This document shows, piece after piece, positions 16,025 to 25,455 of a stretch of 64,000 bases of DNA (positions are counted from its first letter, which is position 1; every line of letters starts with the position of its first letter). The DNA comes from SIG440 sp045532055 (lineage in GTDB: Bacteria > Bacillota > Clostridia > Monoglobales > Monoglobaceae), in NCBI GenBank assembly GCA_045532055.1, contig JAZSFF010000031.1:1-64000 (forward strand), read 5' to 3'. The notes beneath the pieces are model-generated. The model was not told the DNA's origin. It made no database searches and was given only the letters and a program-made list of their open reading frames with translations. Position numbers and translations under genes: made by a program.

Positions 16025-17497
16025 TTGAAATATAAAATAACAGGCTTATCGGCAATAGCCCTGGCGCTGATTGCGGTATTTGTGATAAGTTTTATGATGC
16101 CTGAAGATAACGGGGAAAGATACCACCAGCACATAGAGGCAGAAATAAAGACAGATTGCACTCATACGGACGGAAGTCTGTGTACGCATCTTCCTATTAT
16201 TAAAATAGATACTGACGGCAAAACAATACCCGGTGAGGTAATTTTGAATGCTCCGGGAGGACACACCATAGAATATACAATGTCTGAAACGGGCGAGGAA
16301 ACTATACTTTCAAAAATTGCAGTTGTGGACAACCAAGGCACAAGGAATCATACAACTGACATGCCTGAAGTATCAAGTGATGTAAGGATCCGTATACGCG
16401 GAAATTCGTCAAGACATTTTGAAAAAAAGGGTTATATTATAAAGTTGATAACAAATGAGGGACTTAACAATCCCCAAAGTCTCATGGGAATGGATGTTCA
16501 TCATGAATGGGCACTTCACGGACCATATCTTGATAAAACACTTGTCAGGAATTACGTTTGCTATAATATTGCAGGCGAAATTATGGGATATGCACCCAAT
16601 GTGCGTTTTTGCGAACTTATTTTAAATGGTGAATATCAGGGACTTTATCTTTTGACTGAAACAATAACAGCAGGGAAAGAAGGCGCAAGGCTTAGCCTTT
16701 CTGTCAACAAAAAGGACAATTCTTTTTCCGGTTATCTGTTAAGGCTTGACCGAGGCAGTAACACTGAACTTAAAAACATTAACAATTTCAGCAATTACAC
16801 ATATAAAAGTGAAAGTAAAATCAATATTGTATATCCAGGAAACAGTAATTTAACACCACAACTTGCAAGCGGTATATGCGATGATTTTTCAGCGTTTGAA
16901 AAAGCACTTTATTCTTATGATTATGACAGTCAAGATTATGGTTATGAAAAATATATTGATGTGAATTCCTTTGTGGACTATTTTTTAATAAACGAATTTA
17001 CCAGCAACTATGACGCAGGAAGTAAATCTACATATGTCTATAAAGGTGTGGACGGAAAGCTCCATATGTGCGTGTGGGATTTTAACAATGCCTTTGACAA
17101 CTATCAGGAAAATGAAACAAGTTACAGAATTTTCTCGCTTCAGGACGGACTTTGGTACGATATGCTTTTCAAAGATGAGGAATTTGTGAATAAAGTAATA
17201 GACCGCTACTACGAATTGGAAGAAAAGTATTTAAACGAAGAGTATATGAATTCATATATAGACGGTGTAATACAATATTTAGGACCTGCAATTGACAGAA
17301 ACTTTGAAAGATGGGGACATACATTCAGACCTGAATGGGACAGGCTTTTTGATTTTTACAGAAATCTTCACTCTTATGATGATGCAGTTGGCCAGCTTAA
17401 GAAATACATAAAAAACCGACACGAATGGATGAAAGACAACATAGAAACACTAAGGCAATACAGTGCAGAATCAAAGGTTAAAAACTATAATTATTAG
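16025..17497 (+). CDS. CotH-family kinase
   Basis: A 490-residue protein starting at a TTG 7 bp after AAAGGAGG. It has an N-terminal signal/membrane segment (about 7-25) and an extracytoplasmic domain. The CotH kinase core follows: RIRGNSSRHFEKKGYIIKL (a Lys for ATP binding), a long helical part, and VWDFNNAFDN with metal-binding Asp residues. CotH of Bacillus phosphorylates spore coat proteins on serine. Here the gene is in a c-di-GMP-controlled operon with a glycosyltransferase rather than with coat genes, so a role in modifying an envelope protein or sugar is more likely. Confidence 0.85.
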   Translation: MKYKITGLSAIALALIAVFVISFMMPEDNGERYHQHIEAEIKTDCTHTDGSLCTHLPIIKIDTDGKTIPGEVILNAPGGHTIEYTMSETGEETILSKIAVVDNQGTRNHTTDMPEVSSDVRIRIRGNSSRHFEKKGYIIKLITNEGLNNPQSLMGMDVHHEWALHGPYLDKTLVRNYVCYNIAGEIMGYAPNVRFCELILNGEYQGLYLLTETITAGKEGARLSLSVNKKDNSFSGYLLRLDRGSNTELKNINNFSNYTYKSESKINIVYPGNSNLTPQLASGICDDFSAFEKALYSYDYDSQDYGYEKYIDVNSFVDYFLINEFTSNYDAGSKSTYVYKGVDGKLHMCVWDFNNAFDNYQENETSYRIFSLQDGLWYDMLFKDEEFVNKVIDRYYELEEKYLNEEYMNSYIDGVIQYLGPAIDRNFERWGHTFRPEWDRLFDFYRNLHSYDDAVGQLKKYIKNRHEWMKDNIETLRQYSAESKVKNYNY

Positions 17498-17522
17498 GAA
17501 CTGACAAAAGGAGGCAAAGTAT

Positions 17523-19688
17523 ATGAAAAAATATATTATTATTGTATCTTTAATTATTGTTCTCCTTTTTGCGTTTGACTTTGCGTACTATAACTTTGGG
17601 TGGTATATTTCTTTTGATGAAAAATTGCCTGAAGTGTTTATAAAAACAGAAGATGCAGATATTTTAATAAAAGAAGACGGCAGGTTTGTAAATTTTGAGA
17701 TTAAGGGCGTAAATTTGGGTTCTGGGCTTCCGTCACAATGGTCCTCTGACTATGCAATAGATGAAGAAACATATATTAAATGGTTTGAACAAATCAAGGA
17801 GATGGGTGCAAATACTATTCGTGTTTACAGCGTGCAGTCGGAGGCGTTTTACAAGGCGTTTTACAGTTATAACCATGGCAATCAAAGTCCGCTTTATCTT
17901 ATGCAGGGCATACCCGTCAATGACTATATACAGTTTTCTCACAGAGATGCATTTGATGAAAATATTGCAGAAAATCTTGTTTACAACATCCGAGTTGCCG
18001 TTGATGTCGTTCACGGAAGAAAAAAAATTCAATTAGGCAGAAAAGCTGAATCTGCTACAGGTACGTTTAAATACGATGTATCGAATTGGGTTATTGGATA
18101 TATTATCGGGGTTGATTGGGAACCTTCTACTGTGGCATATACCAACGAAAAATATAGTAATTCGGAACTTTCTTATAACGGTGAGTATTTGTGTGCAAAA
18201 GATGGAGCATCACCCTTTGAAATGATGCTTGCAACCGCAGGGGACAAGCTTGTTGAATATGAAACAAACAAATACAAAAGCCAACGGCTTGTTGCTTTTT
18301 CCAATTATCCGTCTACAGATCCGTTTACATATCCCGAAGATGTTGCAAGACTTTATATAAAGTATGCAAACATAGATGCAGAAAATATAATCTCAACAAA
18401 TAAGTTTCTTTCTGGACAGTTTGCGTCATACCATGTTTTTCCGTTTCAGACGGACTTGCTTCAGCATATCATAGATTTTGGTGTGTTTGGCTTAAGCGAG
18501 AATCTTATTTGGTATAACGAAAACGGAAGTCTTAATGATTACAGAACATATTTTTCTATGCTCAAGGCTCACCACAGTATGCCCGTTGTTGTTTCGGAAT
18601 TTGGTATATCGTCAGGGAGAAATGCAGAGCACGAAACGATAGATAGCCATGGAGTATACAGCAAGGTTTCAGAAAAAGAACAGGGGATTGCTCTTGCTGA
18701 TTGTTGGGAGGATATAAAAATGGCAGGATTAAACGGCGGATGCGTTTTTTCCTGGCAGGATGAATGGGCAAGGCGGTCTTCCAACACCCTTTATGCCATA
18801 AACGAGGAAAGGTCGCCTTATTGGTCAGATTACCAGACAAACGGGCAGTATTTTGGACTTCTTTCCTTTGACCCAGGAAGTGAAAAGTCGATTTGCTATG
18901 TAGATGGTGATATATCCGAGTGGAGAGATGACGACGTTGTGGCGAATAGCGGTAATATTGCTCTTTCTTTAAAATATGATGAAAAGTTTATATACCTTAT
19001 GGTGCAAAAGAAAAACCTTGATTTTTCAAAGGATTCTATTTATATACCAATTGACACAACTCAAAAAACAGGAAGCAATTACAGTAAAAGGCAAAATGTA
19101 CGATTCGACAGAGAGGCGGACTTTTTGCTTGTTTTAAACGGAAGTGAAAATTCAAGACTGCTTGTTCAGGAAAGATATGAAGCATTGCGTTCTACATATT
19201 CACCAAGAATTGACGGGGTTGACATATACAGACAGGAAAACATTCCCGACAAAAATTCTTTTGAGTTTGTGTCAATAAATACAATTATCGAAAAAAAGGT
19301 TTTAAGTGAAAATCCCCTTGAAAGAAATGTTGATATTCTGGTCGAAACGGGGAAACTTCTTTATGGAAATGCAAATCCTGAAAGCGAGGATTTTAATTCA
19401 CTGGCAGATTTTTGTGCAAGAGGTGATTATATAGAAATCAGGTTGCCTTGGCAACTGCTTAACTTCTCGGACCCGTCAAAAATGCAGATACATGACGATT
19501 ATTATGATGGCAACTATGGAATTGAGTATATCAATATAGATAAGCTGTATGCAGGTGTTGGTATGGGGAATGAAAAGATAGTCCTAAAACCCTTTAAATT
19601 AAAAGGCTGGGTCAACAAAGCAACATATCACGAAAGATTAAAAAGTTCATATTATGTGATGCAGGACTTATGGAAGGAAGTGCACTAA
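17523..19688 (+). CDS. Membrane-anchored TIM-barrel glycoside hydrolase-like protein
   Basis: A 721-residue protein with an N-terminal membrane anchor (about 3-23). A TIM-barrel domain of the GH2/GH5 type (clan A-like) follows: FEIKGVNLGSGLPSQW near 55, MGANTIRVYSVQ near 95, a candidate acid/base Glu200 in VDWEP and a candidate nucleophile Glu359 in VVSEFGIS. From about 455 a second domain opens with YVDGDISEWRDDD and continues YDEKFIYLMVQ, resembling a CBM9-like carbohydrate-binding fold. It is probably exported but membrane-tethered and could trim or release the polysaccharide made by the operon's glycosyltransferase. No gap to the next gene. Confidence 0.75.
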   Translation: MKKYIIIVSLIIVLLFAFDFAYYNFGWYISFDEKLPEVFIKTEDADILIKEDGRFVNFEIKGVNLGSGLPSQWSSDYAIDEETYIKWFEQIKEMGANTIRVYSVQSEAFYKAFYSYNHGNQSPLYLMQGIPVNDYIQFSHRDAFDENIAENLVYNIRVAVDVVHGRKKIQLGRKAESATGTFKYDVSNWVIGYIIGVDWEPSTVAYTNEKYSNSELSYNGEYLCAKDGASPFEMMLATAGDKLVEYETNKYKSQRLVAFSNYPSTDPFTYPEDVARLYIKYANIDAENIISTNKFLSGQFASYHVFPFQTDLLQHIIDFGVFGLSENLIWYNENGSLNDYRTYFSMLKAHHSMPVVVSEFGISSGRNAEHETIDSHGVYSKVSEKEQGIALADCWEDIKMAGLNGGCVFSWQDEWARRSSNTLYAINEERSPYWSDYQTNGQYFGLLSFDPGSEKSICYVDGDISEWRDDDVVANSGNIALSLKYDEKFIYLMVQKKNLDFSKDSIYIPIDTTQKTGSNYSKRQNVRFDREADFLLVLNGSENSRLLVQERYEALRSTYSPRIDGVDIYRQENIPDKNSFEFVSINTIIEKKVLSENPLERNVDILVETGKLLYGNANPESEDFNSLADFCARGDYIEIRLPWQLLNFSDPSKMQIHDDYYDGNYGIEYINIDKLYAGVGMGNEKIVLKPFKLKGWVNKATYHERLKSSYYVMQDLWKEVH

Positions 19689-20795
19689 GTGAAAATTGAA
19701 ATAATGATTTATATTTATATTGCAATCTGTGTCAGCATGATTTTATACAATATCATTTATGTTCTCATTTTAAAGCACAGAGAAAAGGCACTTACCTCAA
19801 ATTCTGCAAAATTTGAAAATATAATAAAAGATGAAATAGAAAAGATCGGAGCAGGTGAAGTTGTCTCCCAAAGGCATAAGGATTTCCTTTGTAAAAAGCT
19901 TGACAGAACAGGGGGAATCACTGCATTCGATAAGGCTCTTGAGAGAATATATGAAAACGAACCAGACGCAACTCAAAGGTATCTTATAGACACATTTTCG
20001 GTATTCGAGTATCTTACCCATCGTTACATAAGCAAAGATACAATAAAAATTGCGTATTTTCCCTACATACTTCACAAATACAAAATATTAAAACATTTTG
20101 GAGGCGAAAGGCTGACGGATGCACTGTTGGACCTTTTGAGGTCAGTAAATGTTTATTGCAGAGAGAATACAATAAAGGCTATCTACAGCATGGAAAATCC
20201 TGATATAGTTGTCCGGGCATTAAAAATATTAGATAAAAATTTAACATTTCATCATCCAAAACTTATATGTGACGGACTTTTAGAGTATAAAGGAGACAAA
20301 AATATTCTAAAAGATAAGCTGTTTAGTGTGTTTGAGGAGTTTTCGGTACAGATGAGGGTGAATATTTTAAATTATTTGCGATTTGGAAACGTAGGCTGTG
20401 ACAGCGAAATGCTTGAAATTCTTAAAGACGAGAAACAAAATAACGAAATTCGGTTTTCTGCAATACGCTATTTTGAAAAATTTCCAAACAGCGAAGCAAG
20501 ACCTGTTTTGCAAGAATTGGCTGAAAATATGAAAGGCCGAATCTGGGAGTATCAGGCAATTGCAACTTCGGCGCTCAAATCATATCCTGATGATGTAACG
20601 TTTAGAATTTTGGTTAAAAATCTTTCAAACTCAAATTGGCATGTTCGCCAGAACAGTGCTGTTTCGTGTGAAAAGCTTGGATATTCCTACTATGATCTGA
20701 TAAATGTTTTTGATGGTGACGACAGGTATGCAAGAGAGATGATGCGTTATCATCTAGACAAGCGGAACGCTGAAAGCGAGGCGGTGAAGGCATGA
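19689..20795 (+). CDS. HEAT-repeat protein with N-terminal membrane anchor
   Basis: 368 residues from a GTG that follows the previous stop codon directly. A hydrophobic N-terminal helix (about 5-25) anchors a cytoplasmic alpha-helical solenoid with HEAT/Armadillo-like repeats, e.g. NVYCRENTIKAIYSMENPDIVVRAL and SNSNWHVRQNSAVSCEKLG. It overlaps the glycosyltransferase start by 4 bp (ATGA), indicating tight translational coupling. I infer a scaffold or regulator for the glycosyltransferase. No enzymatic motif is seen. Confidence 0.75.
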   Translation: MKIEIMIYIYIAICVSMILYNIIYVLILKHREKALTSNSAKFENIIKDEIEKIGAGEVVSQRHKDFLCKKLDRTGGITAFDKALERIYENEPDATQRYLIDTFSVFEYLTHRYISKDTIKIAYFPYILHKYKILKHFGGERLTDALLDLLRSVNVYCRENTIKAIYSMENPDIVVRALKILDKNLTFHHPKLICDGLLEYKGDKNILKDKLFSVFEEFSVQMRVNILNYLRFGNVGCDSEMLEILKDEKQNNEIRFSAIRYFEKFPNSEARPVLQELAENMKGRIWEYQAIATSALKSYPDDVTFRILVKNLSNSNWHVRQNSAVSCEKLGYSYYDLINVFDGDDRYAREMMRYHLDKRNAESEAVKA

Positions 20796-22198
20796 TAGAA
20801 ATGGAAACACTTAAACTTATCTTCGATGCTATCGGCGTGTGCTTTATAGTATATCTGATAGGTTATTCCACATTTTTGTTTTTATCGGTGGTAATCGGTG
20901 CAACCACCTTATATAAAAAGAAAATGCAAGACAGACTGATGAACAAGTTCACGGAGAATTATTTTGTGCCAATAACAATAGTTGTACCTGCTTATAACGA
21001 GGAAATAACCGTTGTGCAGACGGTAAAATCACTTTTAACTCTTGATTATAAGCTTTACGAAATTGTTGTGGTAGATGACGGTTCAAAGGATACCACCTCC
21101 CAACAGCTTATTGATGCATATAATATGTATCCGGTAAGACGTCCTCTTCACAGAAGTATTCCCTGTCAGCCTGAAGAATTCATTTACGAAACACATGAGC
21201 AGAAAGTGCCTCTTACGCTTATACGCAAGAAAAACGGCGGCAAGGCGGATGCACTTAATATGGGAATCAATGCAGCACAATACCCGTATTTTATCTGTAT
21301 GGATGCGGATTCTGTGCTTCAGTACGATTCACTGAGAAAATTGGTTGTTCCTGTTTTAGAAGAAGAAAATGTGGTTGCAGTCGGCGGAACAGTAAGACCG
21401 TCAAATGATGTTGAACTTTTTGAGGGAAAGGTAAAAAAATACAGACTGCCGAAAAATATATTGGCGTGTATGCAACTTTTGGAATATGACCGTTCATTCC
21501 TGGCATCAAGGATTTTGTTTGATAGATTTAACGGCTCTCTTATTATTTCGGGAGCATTTGGAATGTTCAAAAAAGAAACGGTTATTGCAGCAGGAGGATA
21601 TGACCACGGAACAATGGGCGAGGATATGGAGCTTGTGGTTAAACTCCATTCCTACTGCCTGACAAATCAAATTCCATATTCTATAAGGTACGCCACCGAT
21701 GCAGTTTGTTGGACACAGGTTCCTGAGAAACTGGGTGATTTAAAAAAGCAGAGAAAACGGTGGCACTTAGGACTTTTTCAGACCATGTGGAAACACAGAA
21801 AAATGATGGCCAATCCAAAATACGGAGCGGTAGGATTTGTGTCATATATGTATTTCCTTTTGTACGAACTGCTTTCACCGTTTATTGAGGTGTTTGGCGT
21901 GTTTACAATGGTTTTTGCATATTGCATTGATTTGCTTAATCTGCCGTTTATGCTGTTGTTTTTGCTGATTTATGCGTCATATAATTCGGTTTTGACACTT
22001 ACGGCATTTTTTTCAAGAATACAAACAATAGATTTAACGGTTAAATTCAAAGATTGTATGAAGGCAATTATGCTTTGCTTTTTTGAGGTTACAACATTAA
22101 GATTTATTATGGCATTTGTCCGTCTTACGGCATTTAAAGGTTACAAAAAGAAAAAACTTGACTGGGGACGGATTGAGAGAAAGAAAATGAATATTTGA
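20792..22198 (+). CDS. Processive family 2 membrane glycosyltransferase
   Basis: A 468-residue GT2 of the cellulose/hyaluronan synthase type. TM helices are at about 10-40. The catalytic domain has DDGS at 95-98, the metal-binding DAD at 171-173, the base-bearing GED at 276-278 and the product-binding Q-R-K-R-W at 320-324. C-terminal TM helices lie at about 345-410 and 425-445. Q-x-x-R-W marks processive polymer synthesis coupled to export. No PilZ domain is present, so c-di-GMP would act through the riboswitch or a partner rather than by direct PilZ binding. The sugar and linkage cannot be read from the sequence. Confidence 0.9.
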   Translation: MIEMETLKLIFDAIGVCFIVYLIGYSTFLFLSVVIGATTLYKKKMQDRLMNKFTENYFVPITIVVPAYNEEITVVQTVKSLLTLDYKLYEIVVVDDGSKDTTSQQLIDAYNMYPVRRPLHRSIPCQPEEFIYETHEQKVPLTLIRKKNGGKADALNMGINAAQYPYFICMDADSVLQYDSLRKLVVPVLEEENVVAVGGTVRPSNDVELFEGKVKKYRLPKNILACMQLLEYDRSFLASRILFDRFNGSLIISGAFGMFKKETVIAAGGYDHGTMGEDMELVVKLHSYCLTNQIPYSIRYATDAVCWTQVPEKLGDLKKQRKRWHLGLFQTMWKHRKMMANPKYGAVGFVSYMYFLLYELLSPFIEVFGVFTMVFAYCIDLLNLPFMLLFLLIYASYNSVLTLTAFFSRIQTIDLTVKFKDCMKAIMLCFFEVTTLRFIMAFVRLTAFKGYKKKKLDWGRIERKKMNI

Positions 22199-22219
22199 AA
22201 GGAAGAGGTGATACAAAGG

Positions 22220-24109
22220 GTGAGAAAAATTATTATAGTATTTATGACTATGCTTGTATTTTTCATGCATCCTGCCTTTGCGGAAGTTATCACAACTGAA
22301 AAGACAGAGGGTTACGGAAATTATGTATATGTTGCAGGAAACCCCGATAATTTTCCGATTGAATATTATGATGATGAGTTGAAAGAATACTGTGGTATAA
22401 TACCTGATATGCTCAAAAAAATATCAAAGCTTTCGGGAATAAACTTTGTTTATATTAACGGAAATAAAAATGACAAAAATGTTCTTGGCGAAAATCTTCA
22501 GGTGGATATTGTATCTTCCGTGTGTGGGAGCGAAAATTTATCATACAAAAAGGATTACCTTGAACTTGTTTCATACAAGGATAGAGGTGAAAACATCCAG
22601 TGGGGGCTTGCTTTTACTACTATTGCAGAGGGTGGAAGTATTGCAACAATAAAGGAATCGGCAAATGAAATATCTGATGACCAAAAGAACGGCATCTATT
22701 TGTCCTATGCATCACAAAACGCGAAAACAAATTTTAAATGGCTTATGATTGTCATGGGTCTTTCTTTGTTGCTTGCGATTTTTATGATATTTTTCTTTGT
22801 TTATATCAAGCGAATTAAGAGGGATAATGAAGTTGATAAAATGACAGACAGTGAAACGGGCATGGGGAATTTGCAATTTTTCAAGCATCATTTCAGGTAT
22901 ACCATAGGAGATATTTCAAGAAATCTTTACTATGTTGCGTATATAATCCTTGACAGCAGTTATCTCAGGTCATATCATGGTGACAGCTCCTTTGAGGATG
23001 TGTTAAAATACACCGCATCTGTTTTATCAGAGCATACAAGCGACAGAGAAATATCTGCAAGGATTACAGAAAACGGATTTGCTTTTGCTTTTCAATCAAC
23101 GAACGGTGAGGATGCAAAAAAGAGACTTAAAGAGATTATGGACAGACTGAACAGTTTTGAGGATTTGCGAGAAAAAAACAACAAGCTTGTATTTCACTGT
23201 GCAGTTTATCATCTTTTGGGTTCAGACCGAAGTTGTGAGATTTTGCTTTTTAATTTAAGAAAGAACTGCAACAAAATTTTTGGTACAGAAAAACAAATTA
23301 TTTACTGTGATACGCACTCTATGAATATGATTCAGGAAGAAAAGAAGATTACAGAGAGTATTCTAAGGGGATTTGAAAAAAATGAATTTAAGATGTATCT
23401 TCAATTCATTGTTGATAATAGGTCAAAAAGGATAACATCTGCCGAGGCACTTTCAAGGTGGGACAGTCGTGAAAAAGGTCTGCTTGGCCCGGGAAAATAT
23501 ATTGAAAACATGGAAGTTGCAGGGTTAATAAGCAAACATGATTTTTATATGTTTGAGCTTGTTTGCCGTCAGCTTGAAAAATGGAGTAATACGGAATATA
23601 AGGATGTTTCTATTTCCTGCAACTTTACAAGAATAACACTTTCAGAGGAAAACTTCATTGATAAAATTGCAATGATTTCAAATAGTTATCACTTTGACAA
23701 GTCAAAACTTTCCATTGAAATAACAGAGGATGCTATTGAGAAAGATAGAGAAACCGCCACAAAAAATGTTTTCCTTTGTAAGGAACTTGGCTTTAAAGTG
23801 TATCTGGACGATTTGGGTAGCGGTTATACATCTTTGGCAAATCTTTGTGATTATCCAATTGATGTTGTGAAGATTGACCGGGATATTCTTCTTAAAGCCA
23901 ACACTACCAAGGGTAAGGATTTGTTTTCGGGTATTATTGCGCTTGCACACAGCCTGGACGTTAAAGTAATTTGCGAGGGAGTAGAAACGGAAGAACAAAA
24001 TATACTTGTATCCTCGTCTGCTTGTGATTATATTCAAGGCTGGTACTATTCAAAACCACTCCCTTTGGAGGAATGTGAATCATTTATGCAAAGATATAAT
24101 ATGGGGTAA
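22220..24109 (+). CDS. c-di-GMP phosphodiesterase (degenerate GGDEF plus EAL) with extracytoplasmic sensor
   Basis: About 629 residues from the GTG at 22220, which leaves AGGAAGAGGTGAT as ribosome binding site; an in-frame GTG at 22208 lies inside that site. Order: signal peptide (RKIIIVFMTMLVFFMHPAFA), a short solute-binding-like sensor region (about 35-165), TM at about 174-196, then a GGDEF-like domain that has lost the signature (ARITENGFAFAF). The EAL domain is intact: SAEALSRW, CNFTRITL, SIEITED, DDLGSGYTS, VVKIDRD, CEGVETEEQ and DYIQGW. It should hydrolyse c-di-GMP to pGpG. As last gene of the operon it could give negative feedback on the signal. Confidence 0.88.
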   Translation: MRKIIIVFMTMLVFFMHPAFAEVITTEKTEGYGNYVYVAGNPDNFPIEYYDDELKEYCGIIPDMLKKISKLSGINFVYINGNKNDKNVLGENLQVDIVSSVCGSENLSYKKDYLELVSYKDRGENIQWGLAFTTIAEGGSIATIKESANEISDDQKNGIYLSYASQNAKTNFKWLMIVMGLSLLLAIFMIFFFVYIKRIKRDNEVDKMTDSETGMGNLQFFKHHFRYTIGDISRNLYYVAYIILDSSYLRSYHGDSSFEDVLKYTASVLSEHTSDREISARITENGFAFAFQSTNGEDAKKRLKEIMDRLNSFEDLREKNNKLVFHCAVYHLLGSDRSCEILLFNLRKNCNKIFGTEKQIIYCDTHSMNMIQEEKKITESILRGFEKNEFKMYLQFIVDNRSKRITSAEALSRWDSREKGLLGPGKYIENMEVAGLISKHDFYMFELVCRQLEKWSNTEYKDVSISCNFTRITLSEENFIDKIAMISNSYHFDKSKLSIEITEDAIEKDRETATKNVFLCKELGFKVYLDDLGSGYTSLANLCDYPIDVVKIDRDILLKANTTKGKDLFSGIIALAHSLDVKVICEGVETEEQNILVSSSACDYIQGWYYSKPLPLEECESFMQRYNMG

Positions 24110-24163
24110 TGGTAAACTATTGTAAAAAAGGATGTGTTTTCCCTTGCTCATACATAAAGTAAA

Positions 24164-24191
24164 CGGACTTATGCGATTTGGCATAAGTCCG
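24164..24191. terminator. Bidirectional terminator closing the c-di-GMP operon
   Basis: CGGACTTATGC and GCATAAGTCCG form an 11-bp perfect stem with a 6-nt loop between convergent genes, followed by T-rich sequence on the plus strand. Confidence 0.75.
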
Positions 24192-24196
24192 TAGTT

Positions 24197-25318
24197 TTAT
24201 TTAAAATACTGATATATATAGCATTTAAGCATTCCGTTGTACACTTTTCTGCGTTTGTCTGCAAAGGAACCATAAAGCGGTTCAAATTTTTCATGTGATG
24301 TAAGAATAAACTTCTTTGCCTGTGTAAATTCCGAAAACTTGCGGCCCATGGTTCGGTACAGTCTTTCGCACAATTTCGCATCCAGAAGTCTTTCGCCGTA
24401 TGGTGGATTGCAGATTATAACACCTTTGTCTTTGAAAGGTTTAATATTGGCTACGTCGCATACACTGAAACGTATTTTGCCTGCAACACCAGCGTTTTCT
24501 GCGTTCTTTTTTGCGATTTCTATGGCCTCAGGGTCAATATCCGATGCATAAATCATGGTTTTTACGTTGAGGTTTATATTTTCCTTTGCTTCGTCACGAG
24601 CGTCATTCCACATGGATTTTGGTATGTGATTTCGCCATGTTTCGGCAACAAATTTGCGTTTGATGCCGGGTGCGGTGTTGGTAGCATAGAGTGCTGCCTC
24701 AATAGGCAATGTTCCGCTTCCGCAGAATGGGTCGAGAAACATTCTGTCACCACGCCAGAAACTTAAATCAATCATGGAATAAGCCAGTGTTTCGCGCATG
24801 GGAGCAAGAACGCTTTTTTCGCGGTATCCGCGTTTGTAAAGGTTTTCGCCGCTGGTATCAATGTATATTGTGGCAATATCCTTTATGATAGAAAACTGTA
24901 TAGGATAAAGGGGACCTGTTTCCTCAAAATGAGTGATTCCATAATGCTGCGACAGCCTTGTAACGATGGCTTTTTTGATGATGGACTGACAATCGGGAAC
25001 GCTGTGAAGAGTTGATTTAAGGGCATGACCCTTTACCGGAAAGGCAGCATCTTTTTCAATAATGGATTCCCAGTTGATAAGTTTGATTTTCTCAAACAAT
25101 TCATCAAAAGATGTTGCTTTGAATTCTGCAAGTTTAATCATTATACGTTCAGCACTACGCAAATTTATGTTTGCAAGGCAAATCGCCTCGACATCGCCCT
25201 CAAAGGTAACGCTGCCGTCCTTTACCTCAGTGGTTTCGTAGCCCAGATGCCTTACTTCGTTTGCAACAATTTGTTCTGTCCCAAGAAGGGTGGGTATTGT
25301 AAGAAGTAATCTTTTCAT
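24197..25318 (-). CDS. THUMP-domain class I rRNA methyltransferase (RlmL/YpsC type)
   Basis: A 373-residue protein. The N-terminal THUMP domain (about 1-160) is followed by a Rossmann SAM-binding domain with FLDPFCGSGTLPIEAAL (motif I) and the N6-adenine/N2-guanine methyltransferase motif NPPYGERL near 305. It is related to the N-terminal module of E. coli RlmL, which makes m2G2445 in 23S rRNA, and to B. subtilis YpsC. Transcribed alone on the minus strand. The target base is inferred from homology. Confidence 0.9.
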   Translation of the reverse strand: MKRLLLTIPTLLGTEQIVANEVRHLGYETTEVKDGSVTFEGDVEAICLANINLRSAERIMIKLAEFKATSFDELFEKIKLINWESIIEKDAAFPVKGHALKSTLHSVPDCQSIIKKAIVTRLSQHYGITHFEETGPLYPIQFSIIKDIATIYIDTSGENLYKRGYREKSVLAPMRETLAYSMIDLSFWRGDRMFLDPFCGSGTLPIEAALYATNTAPGIKRKFVAETWRNHIPKSMWNDARDEAKENINLNVKTMIYASDIDPEAIEIAKKNAENAGVAGKIRFSVCDVANIKPFKDKGVIICNPPYGERLLDAKLCERLYRTMGRKFSEFTQAKKFILTSHEKFEPLYGSFADKRRKVYNGMLKCYIYQYFK

Positions 25319-25420
25319 TTTAATTTACCTTTCTAACAAGATAAACTAATTATATCATTGCAAAAGAAAATAGTCAAATAAAAACCTCGAAAAATCAAGG
25401 AAATGGGAGTCCGACTGCTC

Positions 25421-25449
25421 TTGACAGTAAATATTTTGTGTGATATAAT
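25421..25449 (+). promoter_or_regulatory. Promoter of the SRP RNA
   Basis: TTGACA at 25421-25426, a 17-bp spacer and TATAAT at 25444-25449 match consensus, as expected for a stable RNA. Confidence 0.9.
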
Positions 25450-25455
25450 ATTTTG

